Part shown: positions 46,988 through 59,672 of the stretch, in pieces | Layout of the letters: each line of letters begins with the position of its first letter | Position numbering within the stretch: position 1 is the stretch's first letter | Source of the DNA: Caprella mutica | Taxonomy: Eukaryota; Arthropoda; Malacostraca; Amphipoda; Caprellidae | Assembly (NCBI GenBank): GCA_947561585.1 | Contig: CANNZV010001112.1 | Span: 43,334 to 107,333 of the forward strand | Reading direction: 5' to 3' | Length of the DNA stretch: 64,000 nt | Position numbers and translations under genes: made by a program | Notes under the pieces: model-generated | Seen by the model: the letters and a program-made list of their open reading frames with translations, nothing else | Told to the model about the DNA's origin: nothing | Databases searched by the model: none

Positions 46988-47197
46988 CCCGGTGGAAAAT
47001 TGCCGCTGAAGTCAGAAGGGAGAATCCTGTTAATAATCCCAGTAGGAAAAATCCCTGGAATCCCCTGTAGATGATGTGGTGGATCTGCAGGCCCCCCACA
47101 GGGTGAAGCTTTGGTCCCAGTGAGACAGAGCTGGGGGACAGGCCGTTGGTTTCCATCTGCAATCTCTGGGATACTTCTGCGAACCTGAAACTGGTTT
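46968..47197 (-). CDS. Internal exon of the membrane-protein gene, ending at a splice-donor array
   Basis: An acceptor (TTTTCTTTTGCAG, ending 47198) opens a 230-nt exon: two bases completing a codon and 76 codons. It reads TSFRFAEVSQRLQMETNG, then GLQIHHIIYRGFQGFF and GLLTGFSLLTSAAIFHRGHG, ending NHML at CTG/GTGAGT. FFLLGLLTGFSLLTSAAIF is a membrane segment; a short loop (HRGHGNHML) then leads straight into the membrane segment of the 42868-44211 exon. Both junction phases agree (0/0), which strongly supports the gene. Upstream exons, which should start the protein, were not found up to the window end. The donor lies in the first unit of a 21-bp array, so alternative use of later donors would lengthen the loop between the two membrane segments by multiples of seven residues. 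Confidence 0.8.
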
Positions 47198-47239
47198 CTG
47201 CAAAAGAAAAAGATTAATTAATATTATTAGGTAACAGTT

Positions 47240-47433
47240 GGGTAAGTTACGAATTATTGGACATTTCGACATCTTCGGTCATAAAAAAAACAAAAGTTTT
47301 TTTTTAATTGGTAGCCATGTTAACTGTTGGTATCATGGATACGAATTAAAATTATAGTTATATTATAAATATTATATAGTTTTTTCTTATATGACCGGAG
47401 AAGTGGAACTGATTAATAAGTCGTAACTTAACC
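47240..47433. mobile_element. Foldback MITE family H, copy 2
   Basis: GGGTAAGTTACGAATTATTG at the left; inverted GGTTAAGTTACGACTTATTA at the right; inner CATCTTCGGTCATA and TATGACCGGAGAAG. Confidence 0.8.
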
Positions 47434-47734
47434 TATAAGAATTTTTTCAAACATTTATATAATAAATATTTAAGCGCATGAAATTAATGCAGTTTTATTG
47501 CGGGTTTATTATAGTTTAAATAAATTGATATGAAATAATAATAAAATAAACCTTGGAAATAGTGAAACAATATATTTCTTTAAAACCTGATATCATAATT
47601 TAATTTAAAGAAAAAGTTATTAAATTGATTATAAGTAATAAATAAAAGTTATTAAATTGATTATAAGTAATAAATAAAAGTAATCTAAAATTGAGATATT
47701 AAAACTACTCTATAAATTCATAAAAATGAAAAAT

Positions 47735-47945
47735 TCATGAATATGAAAAATTCATAAATATGAAAAATTATTGAATATGAAAAATTCATGTATATGAAAA
47801 ATTCATGAATATAAAAAATTCATATATATGAAAAATTCATATATATGAAAAATTCATATATATGAAAAATTCATATATATGAAAAATTCATAAATATGAA
47901 AAATTCATAAATATGAAAAATTATTGAATATGAAAAATTCAAATA
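47735..47945. repeat. 15-bp minisatellite
   Basis: The unit ATATGAAAAATTCAT is repeated about 14 times, with G/A variants. Confidence 0.9.
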
Positions 47946-48279
47946 AGTCTACGCAGTTTACTAATAATATTCTATTTACTTTATATCATTACAATAATTA
48001 ATTCATGTTCATTAATTAATTAAATAATAAATTTAAAAAATTAAATAATTAAGAATAAGTAATTAATTAATTATAATCAGTTTCAACAGTTGAATTGGTT
48101 AATTAATTCTTAATAAAAGAAAAGAAAATAATAACGCAAAACAAAAAAGACTGTTTGCCTATCATAAATATTCCTGATACAGTTCACTATGTTCGTTATA
48201 AGAGATTAGGAGACAATTTACCAACCATAGTTTTTTATAGATTGGTTCAGAAAAATATGTTCATATTAATTATTTATTA

Positions 48280-48467
48280 GGGTAAGTTACGAATTATCGG
48301 TCACTACTACATCTTCGGTCATATAAGAAAAAACGGTATAAAAATTATTATTAAGCAGTGCTATCTAATATTTATTAGGTAGCACTGTGTAATAATAATA
48401 ATTTATAAATCGTTTTTTCTCGTATGACCGAAGATGTAGTACTGACCGATAATTCGTAACTTACCCC
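48280..48467. mobile_element. Foldback MITE family H, copy 3 (best preserved)
   Basis: GGGTAAGTTACGAATTATCG then GTCACTACTACATCTTCGG is mirrored almost perfectly by the right half ending CGATAATTCGTAACTTACCC. The whole 188-bp element folds into one hairpin. Confidence 0.9.
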
Positions 48468-48574
48468 ATATTCTCTCAATATAGATTTTGTATAAATGAA
48501 TAGATTTTGCGATGCTCCTTTATTATATTACAATAGAAGATATATTATAATTAATGTAATTATATATAGATTAT

Positions 48575-48975
48575 ATAATTTGCCAATTATAGTCAGAATC
48601 AAAAGATTATAATGATTAATAACCAATTATAGTCAGAATCAAAAGATTATAATGATTAATAACCAATTATAGTCAGAATCAAAAGATTATAATGATTAAT
48701 AACCAATTATAGTCAGAATCAAAAGATTATAATGATTAATAACCAATTATAGTCAGAATCAAAAGATTATAATGATTAATAACCAATTATAGTCAGAATC
48801 AAAAGATTATAATGATTAATAACCAATTATAGTCAGAATCAAAAGATTATAATGATTAATAACCAATTATAGGTCAGTCCTATCAAAAGATTATAATGAT
48901 TAATAACCAATTATAGTCAGAATCAAAAGATTATAATGATTAATAACCAATATTATAGTCAGTATCAAAAGATTA
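48575..48975. repeat. 40-bp minisatellite, about 10 copies
   Basis: The unit AACCAATTATAGTCAGAATC then AAAAGATTATAATGATTAAT is nearly uniform, with one variant unit near 48870. Confidence 0.95.
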
Positions 48976-49504
48976 ATATTTAATCAAAGAATCATCACAA
49001 AACTGGTGATATCTTCCCATGTATTTTAAAAAAAGGAACAAATCCTTCATAACAATAATTCGAATGATTCTCTACGTAAAACTATAACATAGTAAAAAAA
49101 CAGTCCGAAGCCTTTGAAAATTATAAAGGAAGAACTATAATAATTTGTGGCCATGGCTACGGATCACACTAATATTAATAATTATAAATTATACTGACAT
49201 ATTAGTACTTAATAATAAGGTTGATAAAAGGAATGAAATATTTAAAATTAATTTAAATTCTATTGATTAGTAATTGTTGTTCATAGCATTAAAAATATTA
49301 TATAGAATAAATGAGTTATATTACAGCGAATAAATTGTACATTATATTGAATGAATGTTAAATATTTTATTGAATAAATTAGATATATTACATAAGAATC
49401 AATTCCTGCCACTATATTCATTCTATGAATTATTAATTCTTCTTCCGGTCCACTCTTCATTATTCAGGGAAATGGAGGGGAAAAGCGGGGGGAAAATACC
49501 CCGA

Positions 49505-49990
49505 ATTTAGGGAGAAACACGAGGAGAAAGTGAAAGGGAGAAACACGAATAGAAAATGAAAGGGAGAAACACGAATAGAAAATGAAAGGGAGAAACACGA
49601 GTAGAAAGTGAAAGGGAGAAACACGAGTAGAAAGTGAAAGGGAGAAACACGAAGAGAAAGTGAAAGGGAGAAACACGAGGAAAATGTGAAAGGGAGAAAC
49701 ACGAGGAGAAAGTGAAAGGGAAAAACACGAGGAAAAAGTGAAAGGAAGAAACACGAGGAGAAAGGGAAAGGGAGAAACACGAAGAGAAAGTGAAAGGGAG
49801 AAACACGAGGAAAAAGTGAAAGGGAGAAACACGAGGAGAAAGTGAAAGGGAAAAACACGAGGAAAAAGTGAAAGGGAGAAACACGAGGAGAAAGGGAAAG
49901 GGAGAAACACGAAGAGAAAGTGAAAGGGAGAAACACGAGGAGAAAGTGAAAGGGAAAAACCGAGGAAAAAGTGAAAGGGAAAAATAAGTG
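49505..49990. repeat. 26-bp purine-rich minisatellite, about 18 copies
   Basis: The unit GAGAAACACGAGGAGAAAGT then GAAAGG is repeated. All minus-strand frames stay open because stop codons are absent from the unit; these are not genes. Confidence 0.95.
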
Positions 49991-50473
49991 GATAAAGTGA
50001 ATCGCATATCCAGCAATATCTTATCTAATATCTAACAGCATCCTAATTATCTAATATCTTCCAATATCGTATCTATAATATCTTGCAACACCATATAATT
50101 ACGTATCTCATATCTAGAAATCTGAATTAATTAATAGCATAAATAAATGGAGAAATTCATTCGGAAAGATGTCGGTAAATGCGTCTAATAAATACATTGA
50201 ATTAAAACATTATCATTATCATTATTCGCTTACCAACCGCTCGCTGCCATTAATTAAAAGAATTAATTAAAATTTCATGACCATAACTCAAAGCTCACAA
50301 AATGACGTGAAAAAGACATTAAGTAAAGTGTGTGATGATATCACAGTGACACTGAGTGATGACACAGTGAAATGTGATACGAAATGCGAGAAAAAGGATA
50401 AAAAAGTAGAGTTAACCTGTTAATGACGAGTGTGCCATATATGGTACATATAATTATTCAGAAGTTTCGGTAT

Positions 50474-50640
50474 AGGGTTCAGTTCAGAAATATTATAGGT
50501 CAGTATCATATCTTCGGTCATATAGGAAAAAAATTGGCATCCATGATACCTGCATGGTATCATGGATACCAATTAAAATTAAATCATAATTATTACATTT
50601 TTTTTTCTTAAATGACTGAAAATGTGAAGATTATACATTT
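50474..50640. mobile_element. Diverged foldback MITE family H copy
   Basis: GGTCAGTATCATATCTTCGG and an inner ATCCATGATACC/GGTATCATGGAT hairpin resemble the other copies; the ends are eroded. Confidence 0.45.
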
Positions 50641-50914
50641 TTAATGAGGGTTATATATCATAATAATTAGAATTGCAATAATTAATTGTTGCCTATTTCT
50701 TTAATTAAGTAAAAGTTATAGAGATAGAATAATTATAACAGGATTGTTCAGTTTTTAGACATTTTTTAAATTGTATTAGTGGAATAATAAGTATTTATCG
50801 AATAAGTCTCATATGGGATAGTTTAATTCAAACTAATTATTATCTATTGAACAAATGAATACACGTTTGGAAATGAATATTCTTATAATTAACACAAATA
50901 ACACAATTGGAATT

Positions 50915-51265
50915 GAAAAGATTGTTAGATAAGAAAAAACAGGAACAAAAAATGCAGGGACAGAAAATGCTGGAACCAAAAAATGCTGGAACTAAAAAGG
51001 CTGGAACTAAAAATGCTGGAACCAAAAAATGCTGGAACCAAAAAAGGCTGGAACTAAAAAGGCTGGAAATAAAAAGGCTGGAAATAAAAAGGCTGGAACT
51101 AAAAAGGCTGGAAATAAAAAGGCTGGAAATAAAAATGTAGAAATAGTAAATGCTGGAACTAAAAAAGGCTGAAACTAAGAAATGCTGGAATTAAAAATGT
51201 AGAAATAGTAATTGCTGGAAATAAAAATGTAGAAATAGTAATTGCTGTAACACAAAATGCTGGAA
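50915..51265. repeat. 15-bp irregular minisatellite
   Basis: Units of GGCTGGAACTAAAAA type with AAATGCTGGAACC and GTAGAAATAGTAATT variants, about 22 copies. Confidence 0.9.
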
Positions 51266-51656
51266 CAAAAAATTGCATGAATGAAAAGTCCAGGAACCAA
51301 AAAATCGCATCATCAAATCCACATAATAACACATTATTCATGACAATAAACCACTTACTCAGTTCTCACTATATATTATTTCTAGCAATAAAAACGGCCC
51401 TCAATTTGTAAATGAAATCAGTGAGTGTAAATACCTAATTTACCATCACTGGTAAATTAATCGATACACAAAACACATACAGGAAGTAAGAGAATTACCG
51501 TCGGAGAACAATTCGATTAATGTAAACAAACAGAGCTAAATAAACAACACTGGTAATGGTAGAAAAACACAATAGGAATGGAGAATAAAAAGGATTATTG
51601 AATAGGAATATAAAAGAAATTAAATACATGAAGTAAATATTTAATTTTTGGACTAA

Positions 51657-53037
51657 AAATCAATAATGAAACCACAAGTTATAAAAACCATATCAATAAT
51701 GAAACCACAAGTTATAAAAACCATATCAATAATGAAACCACAAGTTATAAAAACCATATCAATAATGAAACCACAAGTTATAAAAACCATATCAATAATG
51801 AAACCACAAGTTATAAAAACCATATCAATAATGAAACCACAAGTTATAAAAACCATATCAATAATGAAACCACAAGTTATAAAAACCATATCAATAATGA
51901 AACCATAAGTTATAAAAACCATATCAATAATGAAACCACAAGTTATAAAAACCATATCAATAATGAAACCATAAGTTATAAAAACCATATCAATAATGAA
52001 ACCACAAGTTATAAAAACCATATCAATAATGAAACCATAAGTTATAAAAACCATATCAATAATGAAACCACAAGTTATAAAAACCATATCAATAATGAAA
52101 CCACAAGTTATAAAAACCATATCAATAATGAAACCACAAGTTATAAAAACCATATCAATAATGAAACCACAAGTTATAAAAACCATATCAATAATGAAAC
52201 CACAAGTTATAAAAACCATATCAATAATGAAACCACAAGTTATAAAAACCATATCAATAATGAAACCACAAGTTATAAAAACCATATCAATAATGAAACC
52301 ACAAGTTATAAAAATCATATCAATAATGAAACCACAAGTTATAAAAACCATATCAATAATGAAACCACAAGTTATAAAAACCATATCAATAATGAAACCA
52401 CAAGTTATAAAAACCATATCAATAATGAAACCACAAGTTATAAAAACCATATCAATAATGAAACCACAAGTTATAAAAATCATATCAATAATGAAACCAC
52501 AAGTTATAAAAACCATATCAATAATGAAACCACAAGTTATAAAAACCATATCAATAATGAAACCACAAGTTATAAAAACCATATCAATAATGAAACCACA
52601 AGTTATAAAAACCATATCAATAATGAAACCACAAGTTATAAAAACCATATCAATAATGAAACCATAAGTTATAAAAACCATATCAATAATGAAACCACAA
52701 GTTATAAAAACCATATCAATAATGAAACCACAAGTTATAAAAACCATATCAATAATGAAACCACAAGTTATAAAAACCATATCAATAATGAAACCACAAG
52801 TTATAAAAACCATATCAATAATGAAACCACAAGTTATAAAAACCATATCAATAATGAAACCACAAGTTATAAAAACCATATCAATAATGAAACCACAAGT
52901 TATAAAAACCATATCAATAATGAAACCACAAGTTATAAAAACCATATCAATAATGAAACCACAAGTTATAAAAATCTTATCAATAATGAAACCACAAGTT
53001 ATAAAAACCATATCAATAATGAAACCATAAGTTATAA
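51657..53037. repeat. 33-bp minisatellite, about 42 copies
   Basis: The unit AATAATGAAACCACAAGTTA then TAAAAACCATATC is highly uniform. A period divisible by three with no stop in one frame per strand yields spurious frames of up to 452 codons; these are not genes. Point variants (CCATAAG, AATCATA) recur at intervals, which indicates higher-order duplication. Confidence 0.97.
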
Positions 53038-53212
53038 ACCAAGTATGTATGTAAAAACTAAAAAACTATTTGGACCCGAACTAAAAACATTTGAAACAAT
53101 TAAACTTTACTTGAAAGTTTTTTATTGAATTAAAACTTGAAGCACCTCTCCAAAACAAATCATCTACTCCAAATAAACTCCAAAGTATTTTCTTAATAAC
53201 TGCATTACAGAT

Positions 53213-53890
53213 GGGTAGCTCTTAATTAACTCCAAAGTATATGGGTAGCTCTTAATTAACTCTAAAGTATATGGGTAGCTCTTAATTAACTCCAAAGTAT
53301 ATGGGTAGCTCTTAATTAACTCCAAAGTATATGGGTAGCTCTTAATTAACTCCAAAGTATATGGGTAGCTCTTAATTAACTCCAAAGTATATGGGTAGCT
53401 CTTAATTAACTCCAAAGTATATGGGTAGCTCTTAATTAACTCCAAAGTATATGGGTAGCTCTTAATTAACTCTAAAGTATATGGGTAGCTCTTAATTAAC
53501 TCCCAAGTATATGGGTAGCTCTTAATTAACTCCAAAGTATATGGGTAGCTCTTAATTAACTCCAAAGTATATGGGTAGCTCTTAATTAACTCCAAAGTAT
53601 ATGGGTAGCTCTTAATTAACTCCAAAGTATATGGGTAGCTCTTAATTAACTCCCAAGTATATGGGTAGCTCTTAATTAACTCCAAAGTATATGGGTAGCT
53701 CTTAATTAACTCCAAAGTATATGGTTAGCTCTTAATTAACTCCAAAGTATATGGGTAGCTCTTAATTAACTCCAAAGTATATGGGTAGCTCTTAATTAAC
53801 TCCAAAGTATATGGGTAGCTCTTAATTAACTCCAAAGTATATGGGTAGCTCTTAATTATTTCCAAAGTATATGGGTAGCTCTTAATTAAC
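53213..53890. repeat. 30-bp minisatellite, about 22 copies
   Basis: The unit GGGTAGCTCTTAATTAACTC then CAAAGTATAT is almost perfect. The spurious minus-strand frame reads ELIKSYPYTL repeatedly. Confidence 0.97.
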
Positions 53891-54255
53891 AATATCGGAT
53901 AAAATGCGAGACAGTTCAGATGGAAAAAGATGGCGACAGTTGCAGAGTAAATAATTGCCAAGATATTTAAGTGGAGAAAAGAAGTCCTAAATTAAATTAA
54001 ACGGAAGAAGAACTTTAGGCTTTTTAAATAGAATGACTGATTATCCAACTAAATCAATTAATAGAATAATGATGAAGAATTATATAATAAACTATAAGAT
54101 AGAGAGGCAACAGTTGGTCAAATATTTCTATTCGAAATCTCAACTCCTAAAAATACCCTGAAACGTTGAGATTTTAGTATTGAAAATATGTTATTACAAA
54201 CGATTGAATTGATAACAATCTTCCATTCTATGTATAGAAAGTCAAAACTATTCCT

Positions 54256-57200
54256 GACATTTCAAAAATTGTTCATAGATTTCAGAAACATAGTTCCTAG
54301 ATTTCATACATAGTTCCTAGAATTCAAACATAGATCATAGATTCCAAGCAGAGTTTATAGATTTCAAATATGGTTCATTCATTTCAAACATAGTTCCTAG
54401 ATTTCAAACACAGTTCATAAGTTTCAAACATAGTTCCTGGATTTCAAACACAGTTCATAAGTTTCAAACATAGTTCCAAGATTTCAAACACAGTTCATAA
54501 GTTTCAAACATAGTTCCAAGATTTCAAACACAGTTCATAAGTTTCAAACACAGTTCCTAGATTTCAAACACAGTTCATAAGTTTCAAACACAGTTCCTAG
54601 ATTTCAAACACAGTTCATAAGTTTCAAACACAGTTCATAAGTTTCAAACATAGTTCCAAGATTTCAAACACAGTTCCTAGATTCCAAACACAGTTCCTAG
54701 ATTTCAAACACAGTTCCTAGATTTCAAACACAGTTCCTAGATTTCAAACACAGTTCCTAGATTTCAAACACAGTTCCTAGATTTCAAACACAGTTCCTAG
54801 ATTTCAAACACAGTTCCTAGATTTCAAACACAGTTCCTAGATTTCAAACACAGTTCCTAGATTTCAAACACAGTTCCTAGATTTCAAACACAGTTCCTAG
54901 ATTTCAAACACAGTTCCTAGATTTCAAACACAGTTCCTAGATTTCAAACACAGTTCCTAGATTTCAAACACAGTTCCTAGATTTCAAACACAGTTCCTAG
55001 ATTTCAAATACAGTTCCTAAATTTCAAACACAGTTCCTAAATTTCAAACACAATTCCTAGATTTCAAACACAGTTCCTAGATTTCAAACACAGTTCCTAG
55101 ATTTCAAACACAGTTCCTAGATTTCAAACTTAGTTCCTAGATTTCAAACACAGTTCCTAGATTTCAAACACAGTTCCTAGATTTCAAACACAGTTCCTAA
55201 ATTTCAAACACAGTTCCTAGATTTCAAACAATGTTCCTAGATTTCAAACACAGTCCCTAGATTTCAAACACAGTTCCTCGATTTCAAACACAGTTCCTAG
55301 ATTTCAAACACAGTTCCTAGATTTCAAACACAGTTCCTCGATTTCAAACACAGTTCCTAGATTTCAAACACAGTTCCTAAATTTCAAACACAGTTCCTAA
55401 ATTTCAAACACAGTTCCTAAATTTCAAACACAGTTCCTAGATTTCAAACACAGTTCCTAGATTTCAAACAAAGTTCCTAGATTTCAAACAAAGTTCCTAG
55501 ATTTCAAACACAGTTCCTAGATTTCAAACACAGTTCCTCGATTTCAAACACAGTTCCTAGATTTCAAACACAGTTCCTAGATTTCAAACACAGTTCCTAG
55601 ATTTCAAACACAGTTCCTAGATTTCAAACACAGTTCCTAGATTTCAAACACAGTTCCTAGATTTCAAACACAGTTCCTAGATTTCAAACACAGTTCCTAG
55701 ATTTCAAACACAGTTCCTAGATTTCAAACACAGTTCCTAGATTTCAAACACAGTTCCTAGATTTCAAACACAGTTCCTAAATTTCAAACACAGTTCCTAG
55801 ATTTCAAACACAGTTCCTAGATTTCAAACACAGTTCCTAGATTTCAAACACAGTTCCTAGATTTCAAACACAGTTCCTAGATTTCAAACACAGTTCTTAG
55901 ATTTCAAACACAGTTCCTAGATTTCAAACACAGTTCCTCGATTTCAAACACAGTTCTTAGATTTCAAACACAGTTCCTAGATTTCAAACACAGTTCCTAG
56001 ATTTCAAACACAGTTCCTAGATTTCAATCACAGTTCCTAGATTTCAAACATAGTTCCTAGATTTCAAACACAGTTCCTAGATTTCAAACACAGTTCCTAG
56101 ATTTCAAACACAGTTCCTAGATTTCAAACACAGTTCCTCGATTTCAAACACAGTTCCTAGATTTCAAACACAGTTCCTAGATTTCAAACACAGTTCCTAG
56201 ATTTCAAACACAGTTCCTAGATTTCAAACACAGTTCCTAGATTTCAAACACAGTTCCTAGATTTCAAACACAGTTCCTAGATTTCAAACACAGTTCCTAG
56301 ATTTCAAACACAGTTCCTAAATTTCAAACACAGTTCCTAGATTTCAAACACAGTTCCTAGATTTCAAACACAGTTCCTAGATTTCAAACACAGTTCCTAG
56401 ATTTCAAACACAGTTCCTAAATTTCAAACACAGTTCCTAGATTTCAAACACAGTTCCTAGATTTCAAACACAGTTCCTAGATTTCAAACACAGTTCTTAG
56501 ATTTCAAACACAGTTCCTAGATTTCAAACACAGTTCCTCGATTTCAAACACAGTTCTTAGATTTCAAACACAGTTCCTAGATTTCAAACACAGTTCCTAG
56601 ATTTCAAACACAGTTCCTAGATTTCAATCACAGTTCCTAGATTTCAAACATAGTTCCTAGATTTCAAACACAGTTCCTAGATTTCAAACATAGTTCCTAG
56701 ATTTCAAACATAGTTCATAGATTTCAAAGACAGTTCTTAGATTTCAAACACAGTTCATAGATTTCAAACACAGTTCCTAGATTTCAAACACAGTTCCTAG
56801 ATTTCAAACACAGTTCCTAGATTTCAAACACAGTTCCTAGATTTCAAACATAGTTACTAGATTTCAAAGATAGTTCATAGATTTCAAAGACAGTTCTTAG
56901 ATTTCAAACACAGTTCTTAGATTTCAAACACAGTTCCTAGATTTCAAACATAGTTACTAGATTTCAAACATAGTTCCTAGATTTCAAACACAGTTCCTAG
57001 ATTTCAAACACAGTTCCTAGATTTCAAACATAGTTACTAGATTTCAAACATAGTTCCTAGATTTCAGAGACAGTTCCTAGATTTCAAACACAGTTCATAG
57101 ATTTCAAACACAGTTCATAGATTTCAAACACAGTTCATAGATTTCAAACACAGTTCCTTGATTTCAAACACAGTTCATAGATTTCAAACACAGTTCCTAG

Positions 57201-57545
57201 ATTTCAAACACAGTTCATAGATTTCAAACACAGTTCATAGATTTCAAACACAGTTCCTAGATTTCAAACACAGTTCCTAGATTTCAAACACAGTTCATAG
57301 ATTTCAAACACAGTTCATAGATTTCAAACACAGTTCATAGATTTCAAACACAGTTCCTAGATTTCAAACACAGTTCCTAGATTTCAAACACAGTTCATAG
57401 ATTTCAAACACAGTTCATAGATTTCAAACACAGTTCATAGATTTCAAACACAGTTCATAGATTTCAAACACGGTTCATAGATTTCAAACACAGTTCCTAG
57501 ATTTCAAACACAGTTCATAGATTTCAAACACAGTTCATAGATTTC
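54256..57545. repeat. 20-bp minisatellite, about 164 copies
   Basis: The unit ATTTCAAACACAGTTCCTAG holds almost perfect register for 3.3 kb. Variant order at 55861-56060 recurs at 56461-56660, an exact 600-bp (30-unit) higher-order duplication. Flanks of the array carry CATAG and AAGTTT variants. Confidence 0.97.
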
Positions 57546-57910
57546 GGCAAGGCCATCTCCCTAGTCTGTAAAAGAGTAATTCGAAAGAGGCTGCTTAACA
57601 TTCAAGCCAAGTCTCCACCTGACAGCCATTAGCCAATCACGCAATGCGCTCGTCATTTACTTCTCTTCGGTTTTCAACATGCTAGAATGTTCTTAAGAGA
57701 TATCTAACCTAAATTAAGTATCATATACTTATCTAATTTTATTATTAAATCGTAATGAACAAATTTGATTTAGTTTACTGCAACAATTGCTTCGAATGTT
57801 TTATTATATAATTACAAGGAAGTTCGAAAAGGAAGATCGATAAATAAATAACTTAAAAAGAATTATAGACATAATATATACAAATAGGTATAAAAAAATA
57901 ATGAGCTTTA
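57546..57910. other. Unique sequence after the large minisatellite
   Basis: 57546-57700 is richer in G and C, with an ATTGGCTAATGG (CCAAT-type) motif on the minus strand, and could be promoter or exon; I cannot support either. The rest is AT-rich. Confidence 0.3.
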
Positions 57911-57918
57911 TCTAATAT

Positions 57919-58569
57919 TTATTGTTGTCGGATTTGTAATTCGTAAACCGAGCTATTCATCAGACTCAAGGAGGCAGAAAAGCTACAACGTGTTTCTTTG
58001 ATCGGACGGTAACGGATGCTAAATTCTTGATTAACCAGAACGGGCAGTCGTACAGAGCCTACCTTCGCCGCCGCTATATTTCTTCGTTCTTGTATAAAAT
58101 AAACGGTTTCATGAGAAGTACCAATCGTTCCATCGATTTTCAGGCAATTTGGTTGAATACTTTTTCAGGTTAAGCGAATAACAAGATTAGAAATAAATAA
58201 ATAATTACTGCCGATGAAAACATTACCTTCCACAATTTTGCGGAGGTAATCATACAATGCAGACTTATGAACATTTTCAATTCCATTAAACCAAAAAAAT
58301 ATCCTACGTTTCTCGCATACCAATTTAAATCCACTGTAAATAACACAATGTTTATAAGCCTGCAGAAAAATGTCACTAAAATAATATCCATCCGAGTGGC
58401 CTGTCAGAGCACTATTAGAGATGTAAGGGATAGTAATTGGATCTGTCCGATAGTCATTAGCTTCTGTCTGTATCTGGCCAATAAGCAGCCTGATATTTAG
58501 TCCAGGAACTACCTCCCTATTATTAACTGTAGGGCTGGAGATATGAATTATATGACAAAAGTGTTTAGT
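57919..58569 (-). pseudogene. Unidentified protein-like reading frame with one internal stop and no ATG start
   Basis: On the minus strand one frame runs from 58569 to a TAA at 57921-57919, 217 codons, broken only by a TGA at 58167-58165. The first part (134 codons) includes LNIRLLIGQIQTEANDYRTD, GYYFSDIFLQAYKHCVIYSG and FWFNGIENVHKSALYDYLRK; the second (81 codons) includes KIDGTIGTSHETVYFIQERR and VRLPVLVNQEFSIRYRPIKE. Composition is richer in G and C than the flanks. A good donor (GTGGAAG/GTAATG, 58227) lies in the first part, but no in-phase acceptor was found before the second. The antisense frame is also partly open (77 codons near 58267-58500), but with more stops. It may be exons of a host gene, a decayed captured gene or an element; I do not recognise it. 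Confidence 0.45.
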
Positions 58570-59190
58570 TTAACTCTTGACTGTGGTAGAGTATTAATTA
58601 GATCAAGGGCAGCGGAAGCTACGAGAATTAATCAACTATATAATTAGTAGAGAGCTATAGTATATATTCAAAGATTTATATTAGTTAATCCATGAATAAA
58701 AATATGTACTGTCGTACAAGAAATTTTAAGTTTTATTCCGCAGAACGTCTAGTAATTTTCTTGAATAGATTAAAAACAATTCAACCAAACAGTGAGGAAA
58801 ATGGTTAAGAGCAAAAAATGTAAAAAAAAAAATTATATAAATTATTTTCATTTCATTGTAATTCATACCTAAGGATAAGTTAAATAGATGAATAAATTAA
58901 ATCCATCAAATATGAGTTACATAAAGACAGTAACAATAAAGAATCATTTATAGAGCTGAAGACTTGTCCTCCGCTAAAAAAAAACTCACAACACTGAACA
59001 TTTTTAATCATCGCAAGACAAAGGATTTAAACATGGGAGTCATCCCATGGAAACCTTATTCTAATTATAAACAAAATAATAATTCCGCAAATGATAATCC
59101 CTTGAGGAAGCTGAGAGCAATTTGAACGATTCAAACAATTCGAATGAAGATGTACTATTATATATCAAGAAAATGTAATTAATTTAGTAA

Positions 59191-59672
59191 GGGTCTATCG
59201 TCTACTTCGGAACCAATGGTCTTATTACTGATATCAAAAGGAAAGAAAATGCAAGGGACTGGAAGAAGCAGTCAGAAAGAAAGTGTCTTCATGAGCAAAG
59301 TCAAAACCACTGTTGAGGGAATGCTCATGTATGCAGAAAAGCTACTCTGTGAATGCAGTCACTTAACAAGGAATGTGACGAAAAGGGACACAAGCACCGG
59401 TGACTGCTAACACATATGGAAGAGGAAAATGAAGAGGTGATAGTAAATAAAGCCTACGAGTCTACCTAAAACAGAATCTAAGACCTCGTAGTTGAAGAGC
59501 ATAACCCTAGCGCTATCCTCTAAAACTGCAAGTAGCGTTAAAAAAACTACATACAAAGTAAAAATGATCAAAAGACAGTACATAATCCAAATTACAACAG
59601 TTCGGAGCCCAAGGGACGCCACCCCTTCTCTTCCATTTACCACAGACAGCTTCAGGATAGAGCCTCTGGGGG
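59191..59672. repeat. Dispersed repeat family, copy 4
   Basis: From GGTCTATCGTCTACTTCGGA to AGGATAGAGCCTCTGGGG, collinear with 38651-39133. Confidence 0.8.

Noticed and set aside
46606..47074. Five overlapping frames through the 21-bp array
   Set aside because: Only one frame continues into the supported exon (phase matched on both sides); the other four are shadows of the repeat.
49460..50016. Three minus-strand frames rich in FPFTFSSCFS
   Set aside because: The purine-rich 26-bp repeat lacks stops on that strand in all frames; no coding signal otherwise.
51653..53011. A 452-codon open frame on the minus strand and long frames on the plus strand
   Set aside because: They are products of a uniform 33-bp repeat with no stop in one frame per strand; identical units and no start context or composition shift argue against a gene.
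53164..53961. Two long minus-strand frames of ELIKSYPYTL repeats
   Set aside because: They are artefacts of the 30-bp minisatellite.
51657..57545. CRISPR-like appearance of evenly spaced repeats
   Set aside because: The units are directly tandem without unique spacers, in an insect-type genomic setting.
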